Origin: Candidatus Barnesiella excrementavium
GTDB taxonomy: Bacteria > Bacteroidota > Bacteroidia > Bacteroidales > Barnesiellaceae
NCBI GenBank assembly: GCA_019115485.1
Contig: DXDM01000043.1
Location: forward strand, 1-64,000
Length of the DNA stretch: 64,000 nt
Direction of reading: 5' to 3'
In this document: in pieces, positions 55,114-62,447 of the stretch
Layout of the letters: every line of letters begins with the position of its first letter
Numbering within the stretch: position 1 is the stretch's first letter
Translations under genes and position numbers: made by a program
Notes under the pieces: model-generated
The model's database searches: none
The model's input: the letters and a program-made list of their open reading frames with translations, nothing else
What the model was told of the DNA's origin: nothing

Positions 55114-56316
55114 ATGAAACGGATTTTGTACTTTTTGCCGATTGTTTTTCTCGGGCTGCTGGCCTCCTGTCAGACCGACACCCCCTCGATGGTTTCGCTG
55201 GGGCTCGACGACACCTATGTGGTGGCGCGCATGCAGCGGTTGAACCTGCACCCCCAATTCACGGGCGAGCGGTATGAGTGGCGGCTCTCCTACGAATCGA
55301 CCGCGACCGATTCGATCGTGGCCACCACCCGCGACTATACCTTTGTCGCCTCCCAAACCGGCACCTACTGGTTGAAGCTGAACATCTACGATGCCGCCAA
55401 TCCCGTGGAGCATCTCATGCAGATTGTCGTGCGACAGGAAGAGGTGGCATACAGCCCCTACATCACGCGGGTCTACGAGTATCGTCCGGCTCCGGGACAG
55501 TTTGTCAACGAACTGCCCGAATACAACGAGGGCGATACCGAGGAGACCATGCGGCAGAAGGCCGAGGAGTGTCTGGCCTACAATGCCGGGTCGATGATTA
55601 CCCTGGGCGGTTATGGCGGTTATGTGGTTGTCGGTTTCGACCACACGATCGTGAACCGTCCCAATGAATACGACTTCAAGATATTGGGCAACGCCTCCTA
55701 CTCCTCGTCCGCTCAGGGTGCGACCGGCGGAAGCAGCGAACCCGGTATCGTGATGGTGTCGGTCGATGTCAACGGCAACGGCCAGCCCGACGACCCCTGG
55801 TATGAACTGGCCGGTAGCGAGTATGGCAAGGAGACGACGGTGAAGGACTACGAAATCACCTACTACCGTCCCGACGAGAACAAGACGCCCGAGCCCGGCA
55901 CCAGTTCCAGCATTACCGACGAGACCTACCTGCGCTGGACCGACAACCAGGGTGGCACGGGCTACATCTCGAAACTGACCTTCCACAAGCAGCCCTATTA
56001 TCCCCAGTGGCTCGCCTCCGAAACGATGACCTTCAAGGGTACTCGCCTGGCCGACAACGCCATCGACGAGAGCGGCAACGGTTCCTATTATGTGCTCTAT
56101 GCCTACGACTGGGGCTATGCCGACAACCACCCCAACGACAGCGAGAAATCCAGTTTCAAAATCGATTGGGCGGTCGATGCCGAGGGGAATCCCGTCACTT
56201 TGCCGGGCATCGACTTTGTGAAGATTTACACCGGAGTCAACCAGTTCAACGGCTGGTTGGGCGAGTGCTCGACCGAGGTTTCTGGGGTGACCGATTTGCA
56301 TCTCGAAGAACGTTGA
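55114..56316 (+). CDS. Surface lipoprotein of the cobamide locus
   Basis: 400 residues, lipobox LLASC. The first 110 residues look like a PKD or Ig-like fold (YEWRLSYESTATD, then GTYWLKLNIYDA), followed by a beta-rich domain (GYGGYVVVGFDHTIVN, GIVMVSVDVNGNGQPDDPWYELAG, FVKIYTGVNQFNGWLGE). Bacteroides B12 loci carry extra surface cobamide-binding lipoproteins (for example BtuH); whether this is one cannot be told by eye. It starts 5 nt after the btuG-like stop, so it is certainly under the same riboswitch. Confidence 0.75.
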   Translation: MKRILYFLPIVFLGLLASCQTDTPSMVSLGLDDTYVVARMQRLNLHPQFTGERYEWRLSYESTATDSIVATTRDYTFVASQTGTYWLKLNIYDAANPVEHLMQIVVRQEEVAYSPYITRVYEYRPAPGQFVNELPEYNEGDTEETMRQKAEECLAYNAGSMITLGGYGGYVVVGFDHTIVNRPNEYDFKILGNASYSSSAQGATGGSSEPGIVMVSVDVNGNGQPDDPWYELAGSEYGKETTVKDYEITYYRPDENKTPEPGTSSSITDETYLRWTDNQGGTGYISKLTFHKQPYYPQWLASETMTFKGTRLADNAIDESGNGSYYVLYAYDWGYADNHPNDSEKSSFKIDWAVDAEGNPVTLPGIDFVKIYTGVNQFNGWLGECSTEVSGVTDLHLEER

Positions 56317-56438
56317 GTTTGTCCCCGCGGTTCCGGGGGGGAGGTAGCTCTCGTTGGTTATCGGTCCGTCTTCGGGCCATGAAATACCGATTGTATAATA
56401 TAAAAACAAATACTATTAACTTTTAAAACTGATTGAAT

Positions 56439-57407
56439 ATGAAGAAACTTTTACTTGCGCTGGCCGTTTGCCTCTGCGGTGCCGTTTCGGCCGAGAATGT
56501 GGTGTTGGATTTGTCGAATCCGGGAGAGCCTATTGAGTATGATAAGAATGATGTATGGACCAGGGTCTATGACAATACTGCGACCGTCTATGCACAGAAA
56601 TTTTTATTCACTCATACCGTGAATGTGGAGTACCATTCGTACAATGGTTTTGTGGCCAGCAAAACGACCCTTATTACCGGGTCGGCTGGTACGGACGACC
56701 AGTTTGGCTGTATGGCCAAGGGAGGTGTGGCCGGTGAGGGTACTCCCTATCTGGTAGCCTATTGGGATTCTTATGCCGACTCAAATTCAGGCGAAAAGAG
56801 CTGTAAGGTATATCTCTCCTCACCCTATTATGCCGTTGGGTGCTATGTGTGCAGCAGTCCCTATGCCTACTATACCATACAAAAAGGTAATGGCTATGCC
56901 CGTAAATTCGAGCAGGGCGACTGGTTCAAGTTGGTTGCCCACGGTCTTGACGGACAGGATAAAGAGACAGGTACGGTGGAATACTATCTGGCCGACTATC
57001 GCTCGGATAATGCCGACGAGTGGACGCTTAACGACTCGTGGCAGTGGCTCGACCTGAGCTCGCTGGGCCAGGTGGCTTCTATCTACTTCACCATGGAGTC
57101 GAGCGATACGGGAGAGTGGGGTATGAATACGCCGAGTTATTTCTGCCTCGACAAACTCACGGTATCGACCGAGCTTTCATCGGTCGACAAGACCTTGGCA
57201 GCTGAGGTAAAAGCCTACTACGACCGGGCCAACGGTGTGGTTCGCGTAGAGTCGGCCGGTCCGGTAGAGGCCGCCGTGTACAGCCTGAACGGAACCCTCG
57301 TGCTGAAACAACTTGTCGACGGCAATGCCGCCCTCGATCTGAGTGCCTGTCCTTCGGGCGTTTACGTGGTACGTTGCGGCGGGTACAGCGTGAAGGTTGT
57401 CAAATAA
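56439..57407 (+). CDS. DUF4465 protein with T9SS tail, cobamide locus
   Basis: About 322 residues from the ATG at 56439. Type I signal peptide ending VSA. The mature domain (VVLDLSNPGEPIEYDKN, YNGFVASKTTL, DQFGCMAKGG, GTPYLVAYWD) fits the DUF4465 family, found in Bacteroidetes cobamide loci. The C-terminal 65 residues (VYSLNGTLVLKQ to YSVKVVK) are a T9SS type A-like sorting tail, so it reaches the surface by type IX secretion rather than as a lipoprotein. It lies 122 nt after the preceding gene, without an obvious own promoter. A near-copy follows immediately downstream. Confidence 0.8.
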   Translation: MKKLLLALAVCLCGAVSAENVVLDLSNPGEPIEYDKNDVWTRVYDNTATVYAQKFLFTHTVNVEYHSYNGFVASKTTLITGSAGTDDQFGCMAKGGVAGEGTPYLVAYWDSYADSNSGEKSCKVYLSSPYYAVGCYVCSSPYAYYTIQKGNGYARKFEQGDWFKLVAHGLDGQDKETGTVEYYLADYRSDNADEWTLNDSWQWLDLSSLGQVASIYFTMESSDTGEWGMNTPSYFCLDKLTVSTELSSVDKTLAAEVKAYYDRANGVVRVESAGPVEAAVYSLNGTLVLKQLVDGNAALDLSACPSGVYVVRCGGYSVKVVK

Positions 57408-57447
57408 GCAACGCGATAAACAAGTGTATGATAATTATTAGTTAAGT

Positions 57448-57509
57448 CCCTACTGCCATAGGGTGTGGCGCCTCCGGCGAAGTGATTCGACGGGGGCGCT
57501 TCTTTTTTA
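57448..57509 (+). terminator. Two-hairpin 3' element, copy 1
   Basis: Hairpin 1 is CCCTA (57448-57452) with TAGGG (57459-57463). Hairpin 2 is CGCCTCCG (57469-57476) with CGGGGGCG (57491-57498), then a G-A mismatch and CGAA/TTCG capped by a GTGA tetraloop. A T tract follows to 57509. Copy 2 downstream has the same design with paired base changes. Confidence 0.8.
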
Positions 57510-57699
57510 TCAGGCGGGGCGTTTTGCATGAAACGTCACCTCCCTTGTCCCATGAGAGGAAAAGGGGGCAGTGAAAAAATTTTTAAAGTCGAGTAGGGGG
57601 AAAACAGGTCAGGTGCGTTATCGTAATGTCACCGGCCTCGAAGGCGAGTGTGACGAGAGCGAATTCCCAAGTGATGAATCTGAAAAAGTGAATCTGCCA

Positions 57700-58657
57700 A
57701 TGAGAAAAATTTTACTTACCCTGGCCGTATGCCTGCTGTGTAGACATGATTGTGTTGGATTTGTCTAAGCCCGCAGAGGCTATTGAATATAACGAACAAG
57801 GCGTGTGGAACGATGTGTATACGAGTGAGACCTCCGTTCAGTCGCAAGTATTCCGGTTTTCACACGTTTCGTCGTCGACCTCTTACTACAATGGGTTTAT
57901 CGCCAGTCGATCGACGACCATACTCGAATCGGCCAGCTTCGACGACCAGTTTGGCTGTATGGCCCGAGGCGGCATGGCCGGTGAGGGTACCCCCTATCTG
58001 GTGGCCTATTGGGACGCCTATGCCGAATCGCTTACAATCGAACGCTGTTGTGAAATCACCTTTTCGGAACCTTATTATCCAGCCGGTTTCTATGTGTGCA
58101 ACAATCCTTATACCTACTATGCGATACAAAAGGGTAACTCGTATGCTGCTAAATTCGAGCAGGGAGCCTGGTTGAAACTGATTGTTCACGGTGTCGATGA
58201 GGCCGGGAACGAGACCGGTACGGTAGAATATTATCTGGCCGACTATCGTTCGGAAAAACCGGAAGAGTGGACCCTGAACAAATCGTGGGAATGGATTGAC
58301 CTGAGTTCCCTGGGTAAGGTGTCATTGCTTTATTTCTCCATGGAATCGACTGATATGGGTGAACGGAGCATGAAGACGCCGGCTTACTTTTGCCTTGACC
58401 GGCTTACCGTGATGACTGCGGCATCTGCGTCGGTCGATGAATCGCTGGCTGAAACTGGAAAACTCTATTACGACCGAGCCGCCGGAGCGGTGCGCATAGA
58501 GTCGGCCGAGCCGATGGAGGTCTCCGCCTACAATATGCGTGGAGCCCTGGTGATGCGGCAGCGTGTCGAAGGTACGGCCTCGCTCGACCTGAGCGGCACC
58601 CCCTCGGGTGTGTATATTGTGCGCTGCGGCGGGAAGAGTCTGAAAATTGTGAAATGA
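57700..58657 (+). pseudogene. Second DUF4465/T9SS gene, signal peptide frameshifted
   Basis: The signal peptide starts at 57700 (MRKILLTLAVCLL) but runs into a stop soon after, while the mature DUF4465 domain is open in another frame from an ATG at 57746. Aligned with the upstream copy, 11 bases are missing between the signal core and VLDLS, causing a shift. Without repair the product would start at 57746 (303 residues, no signal peptide) and stay in the cytoplasm. The mature part is well conserved (EYYLADYRS, DQFGCMA, GTPYLVAYWD, T9SS tail ending SLKIVK), so inactivation looks recent. Sequencing error or phase variation are alternatives. Confidence 0.75.
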
Positions 58658-58956
58658 CCATTATATATCGAATAGTGCAAGTGACTATTATAGAAGTGTA
58701 TATGTTTGATTAGTTAAAACCCTACTGCCATAGGGTTTGGGCGACTCCGGCGAAGTGATTCGACGGAGTCGTTTTTTTTGTATGATTTGTCGGATAGTCT
58801 GAATTTCTGTTCGGATATTCCTATTTAACACAATTTGGTTATAACCGCTCGTGCGTTAACATATATGATACACGAATTCCTATATATTTGCAACCGTGAA
58901 ACAGAGCACGATACGTCTCGTCGTCGTGTGATGTTCGGGATTAAAAAAGGAAAGTG
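58658..58956. other. Intergenic region after the DUF4465 pair
   Basis: Holds the copy-2 two-hairpin element and a TATATTTG -7 box at 58883-58890 ahead of the YugP-type gene. Nothing else is recognised. Confidence 0.55.
58720..58779 (+). terminator. Two-hairpin 3' element, copy 2
   Basis: CCCTA (58720-58724) with TAGGG (58731-58735), then CGACTCCG (58742-58749) with CGGAGTCG (58764-58771), a G-A mismatch, CGAA/TTCG and the same GTGA tetraloop. Compared with copy 1, C-G changed to A-T and T-G to T-A at matching positions, which keeps the stem. An eight-base T run ends it. Confidence 0.85.
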
Positions 58957-59637
58957 ATGATTTACGTATTATTTATAGCCATTATGTTGGTTAGCTTTGC
59001 CGTACAGCGTACGTTGCAAAGCAAGTTTGAACGTTATTCCAAGGTGCCCGTCCCCTATGGGCTCACGGGGCGCGACATCGCCATGCGCATGTTGCAGGAG
59101 AACGGAATCGACGATGTGAAGGTGACCCAGATCGACGGTCGCCTGACCGACCACTACAACCCCTCGACCCACACGGTCAACCTCAGCCGTGAGGTCTACT
59201 ATGGCAACAGTGTGGCTGCCGCGGCCGTGGCGGCTCACGAGTGCGGCCATGCCGTGCAGCATGCCCGGGCCTATTCGTTCCTGACCCTGCGGTCGGCGCT
59301 GGTACCCTTCGTGAGCTTTGCCTCGAACTGGGTACAGTGGATTTTGCTGATAGGTATCTTCACCATACAGGTCTACCCGGCCATCATGTTTATCGGCATT
59401 ATCCTGTTTGCCGCCACGACGTTGTTCAGCTTCATCACCCTGCCGGTCGAGATCAATGCCAGCCAGCGGGCGTTGGCCTGGCTCAACCAGTCGGGTGTGA
59501 CCGATGCCACCACGCACGACCAGGCACAAGATGCCTTGAAATGGGCCGCTTACACCTATGTGGTAGCCGCTCTTGGTTCGTTGGCCACGCTGGTATATTA
59601 TATCCTTATCTTCATGGGAGGCCGTCGCGATAATTAG
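58957..59637 (+). CDS. YugP-type membrane zinc metallopeptidase
   Basis: 226 residues from the ATG at 58957. N-terminal membrane span (IYVLFIAIMLVSFAVQ), HExxH zinc site as HECGH at residues 94-98, NLSREVYYGNSVAAAAVAAH before it, and two further spans near 115-160, then a last span near the C-terminus. The YugP family is found in many bacteria and its substrate is unknown. Monocistronic, with a good terminator. Confidence 0.9.
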   Translation: MIYVLFIAIMLVSFAVQRTLQSKFERYSKVPVPYGLTGRDIAMRMLQENGIDDVKVTQIDGRLTDHYNPSTHTVNLSREVYYGNSVAAAAVAAHECGHAVQHARAYSFLTLRSALVPFVSFASNWVQWILLIGIFTIQVYPAIMFIGIILFAATTLFSFITLPVEINASQRALAWLNQSGVTDATTHDQAQDALKWAAYTYVVAALGSLATLVYYILIFMGGRRDN

Positions 59638-59668
59638 CAGATTGACCGGAGTTTGCCGAAATAGTATA

Positions 59669-59704
59669 AAAACCGTTGTTTTAGTTTAAGCAACGGTTTT
59701 TTTT
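59669..59704 (+). terminator. Terminator after the YugP-type gene
   Basis: AAAACCGTTG (59669-59678) pairs with CAACGGTTTT (59691-59700), followed by TTTT. Confidence 0.9.
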
Positions 59705-59733
59705 ATAAAAAGAGCTATAAAAAGGGAACATGT

Positions 59734-59765
59734 TTTGGTAAGTATAAGCGATTTATCTAATTTTG
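59734..59765 (+). promoter_or_regulatory. Promoter of the DUF3575 operon
   Basis: TTTG at 59734-59737, 20 nt, then TAATTTTG at 59758-59765. The expected start gives a leader of about 70 nt before the ATG at 59844. Confidence 0.75.
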
Positions 59766-59843
59766 CTTCACTTTTTAATAGGGTTTAAAATTTCGAGTGC
59801 GAAATTTTTTGTTTGAGGGGATCGGAAACGATCGCATGTAAGT

Positions 59844-60392
59844 ATGAAAAAAAAATTATTTCGCTTATTTTTAATAGCGGGAGTAATCCTGAATGTTCAA
59901 TGGGTCAATGCACAGCGTGTCGCACTAAAAACTAACGTGATAGATTGGGCAACCTTGTCGCCGAACTTGGCATTGGAAATGCGTCTCAATCAACGATTGT
60001 CTTTGGATATCAGTGCAACGACACACCCGTTTTCATTTACCATTGCCGATGTGAAAGCCACACATATAAGGCTTCAACCCGAGTTGCGCTATTGGTTCAA
60101 CCGACCTATGGCTCATCATTTTGTAGGACTCAGTTTCTTGGGCGGGTTGTATAATGTGAAGGTCAACCGTCGATTCTACGAAGGCGATATCTGGGGAGCC
60201 GGTCTCTCGTATGGCTACGCATTCGTGTTGAGCCGGCACTGGAATCTGGAAGCTACGTTGGGCGTAGGCATGGCCCGGCTGAGGGCATTCAAGTACGGGG
60301 AAGACGAGCAGAAGCCCGATACGCCCAACTGGTACCGGTGGTCGCCGGTGCCCATTCGGTTGGGGCTCTCATTCTCCTATATATTCAAGTGA
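59844..60392 (+). CDS. DUF3575-family outer-membrane-like protein
   Basis: 182 residues. Signal peptide (LFRLFLIAGVILNVQWVNAQ), then VALKTNVIDWATLSPNLALE and a run of alternating strands that would form a small beta-barrel, ending SFSYIFK. DUF3575 proteins are frequent in Bacteroidetes fimbria-type loci. First gene of an operon: the next start lies 15 nt after its stop. Confidence 0.88.
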   Translation: MKKKLFRLFLIAGVILNVQWVNAQRVALKTNVIDWATLSPNLALEMRLNQRLSLDISATTHPFSFTIADVKATHIRLQPELRYWFNRPMAHHFVGLSFLGGLYNVKVNRRFYEGDIWGAGLSYGYAFVLSRHWNLEATLGVGMARLRAFKYGEDEQKPDTPNWYRWSPVPIRLGLSFSYIFK

Positions 60393-60407
60393 TTATAATT
60401 TGTAATT

Positions 60408-62435
60408 ATGCTGAGTTTGAATAAATTCCGCCCGTGGCTCTTCGCGGGTATATTTCTGTTGACAGTCGTTTTGCCGTTGTCGGCCCGTGAAATCAACGTG
60501 CGGGGTACGGTAACCAACCTCGACGACGAACCCCTGTACCGGGTGAGCATCTACAATGCGGCCACCAACAAGCTGGTGGGGGTTACCAACGAAGATGGAA
60601 AATATCTGGTGAAAATCGATTCGGAGGGCACCTTGCTCTTCTCGTCGCTGGGCTATGAAGAGAAGCAGGTGGCCGTGCGGGGCGAACTCACCGTCAACGT
60701 CGAACTTGAACCTTCGGCCGTAGCCTTGCAGGAGGTGGTGGTATCGGCCAAACGTATCACCGATAACGTCGTGCCCGAACCTACCGACATTGAGGTAAAG
60801 GGTAACTATTTCCACATCAAGACCCGGGTGAAGATTCCCAAGGAACTCTTTTCGACCGATGCCCGCATGATTATTCAGCCGGGTATTTACAACGTGACAC
60901 GGGGTGAGATGACATTCCTCGAACCGCTTGTTTTCGACGGGAAAGAGTATGCCATCACGCAGGAGCGCATGTATGACTACGACGTGAAACAGGACCCGCT
61001 GGCCCGCTATGTGAAAATCAAGGCTACCTCGTCGCGAAAGGACGACCTGGTGGGGTATAACGACTCGACCTACGTTGAGAATCCCAACGACGACTTCCGA
61101 TGCGACATGATGGTGGCGATGGAGAATTACAACCGGGTGCTCTATCGCGATACCTTCGTGATTGCCCGGGGGGTAATCAATCCGTTGCGGTTCCTGAAAT
61201 ACGAGATTCCCGGCAGTGCCGTGAAGAACGAGAGCTTCTTCCCCCAACCCGAGATGCAGTTGCGCGATACGCGGGGTGATGTGAACCTGACCTTCCCCGT
61301 AAATAAAAGTCAACTTAACCTCGATGATGGAGATAACCGACAGGAAATGAACCGGCTGGTGGCTCGCCTGCGGGAGGTCGAGAACGACCCCAATGCCCGG
61401 TTGAAGAGTTTCTCGATTGCCGGTACAGCCTCGCCCGAAGGTAACTATGAAAAGAACGAGCAGTTGGCCCGGGAGCGTATGTCGTCGGCCATGGAGCTTG
61501 TCTTGAAGGAGTTGAACGAGTCGACCCGGCGGCAGCTCGAAATCAGCACGAATGCTTCGGTCGAAACCTGGAACCGGGTGGTGGCTCTGCTGCGGGCCGA
61601 CGGGAAAGAGAAAGAGGCCGATGCCATTCAGTCCGTTATCGACAAGTATCCCGGCGACCCCAACCGCCAGTCGCGCGGGGTGGTGTCGCTGTCGTTTTAC
61701 CGGCCGTTGATTACCGAGCACTATCTGCCGCAGTTGCGTCGGGTCAGCTACGAACTGTTGTTCTCGCAGTACCGCTACCTCACCGACGAGGAGATAAGGG
61801 AGCTCTATCGTGAAAACAGCGCCGAGCTCACCCGCAACGAATTTTGGCGGTTGTACAACATGGCCGGTTCGCCGGCCGAGCGGGAGGCCATCTGCCGACG
61901 GGCCTTGGAGGTCTATCCCAAGTTCCTGGTGGCAGCGACCGACCTGGCGGCCATGCTTATCGAGCAGGGCAAGCCCGATGCCGAGTTACTTGTGCCCTAT
62001 CTCGAAATGAAGGAGATACCCGACGAGACACGCCTTAATCAGGTCATCGCCTGGTTGTCGGTAGGGAAATATGTGCAGGCCGATTCGCTGGCCGCCGAGC
62101 TTCCCGATACGGGCGCTTACCACAAGGCCAAGGTCTATTCGGCGGCCTTGAACGGACGCTACGAAGAGGTGATACAGGAGATTTCGGCCGAGTCGCCCTT
62201 CAACGAGGTGCTCATGTTGTTGGCCATCAAGGCCAACGACCAGGCTTGGGAGAAGGCCAAACTGTTGGGCAATTCGGCTCGTGAAAATTATATCAAGGCC
62301 GTAGCAGCCAATCGTGTCGACGAGGTGGTGCTGGCGCTCTCCTATCTGGAAAGTGCCCTCAAAAAAGACCCGTCGCTGCGCGATATAGCCAGCGTCGATG
62401 GCGATGTACTGGATTTGTTGCAAGAGGACGAATGA
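60408..62435 (+). CDS. Exported protein with carboxypeptidase-D regulatory, OmpA-like and TPR parts
   Basis: 675 residues. Signal peptide, then a CarboxypepD_reg-like domain (about 28-105: VRGTVTNLDDEPLYRVSIYN). The middle shows VNLTFPVNKSQLNLDDGDN with FSIAGTASPEGNYEKNEQLA (about 290-370), an OmpA-type peptidoglycan-binding pattern. The rest is helical and TPR-like (RALEVYPKFLVAATDLAAML onward). It is probably periplasmic, linking an outer-membrane structure to the cell wall. Its position between a DUF3575 protein and a repeated barrel protein resembles fimbrial-type loci, but function is not proven. Confidence 0.78.
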   Translation: MLSLNKFRPWLFAGIFLLTVVLPLSAREINVRGTVTNLDDEPLYRVSIYNAATNKLVGVTNEDGKYLVKIDSEGTLLFSSLGYEEKQVAVRGELTVNVELEPSAVALQEVVVSAKRITDNVVPEPTDIEVKGNYFHIKTRVKIPKELFSTDARMIIQPGIYNVTRGEMTFLEPLVFDGKEYAITQERMYDYDVKQDPLARYVKIKATSSRKDDLVGYNDSTYVENPNDDFRCDMMVAMENYNRVLYRDTFVIARGVINPLRFLKYEIPGSAVKNESFFPQPEMQLRDTRGDVNLTFPVNKSQLNLDDGDNRQEMNRLVARLREVENDPNARLKSFSIAGTASPEGNYEKNEQLARERMSSAMELVLKELNESTRRQLEISTNASVETWNRVVALLRADGKEKEADAIQSVIDKYPGDPNRQSRGVVSLSFYRPLITEHYLPQLRRVSYELLFSQYRYLTDEEIRELYRENSAELTRNEFWRLYNMAGSPAEREAICRRALEVYPKFLVAATDLAAMLIEQGKPDAELLVPYLEMKEIPDETRLNQVIAWLSVGKYVQADSLAAELPDTGAYHKAKVYSAALNGRYEEVIQEISAESPFNEVLMLLAIKANDQAWEKAKLLGNSARENYIKAVAANRVDEVVLALSYLESALKKDPSLRDIASVDGDVLDLLQEDE

Positions 62436-62447
62436 GAGGAGTAAGGT

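Noticed and set aside
57513-57699. Second cobalamin riboswitch before the DUF4465 copy
   Set aside because: AAAAGGGGGCAGTG looks superficially similar, but the B12 box and other core elements are missing.
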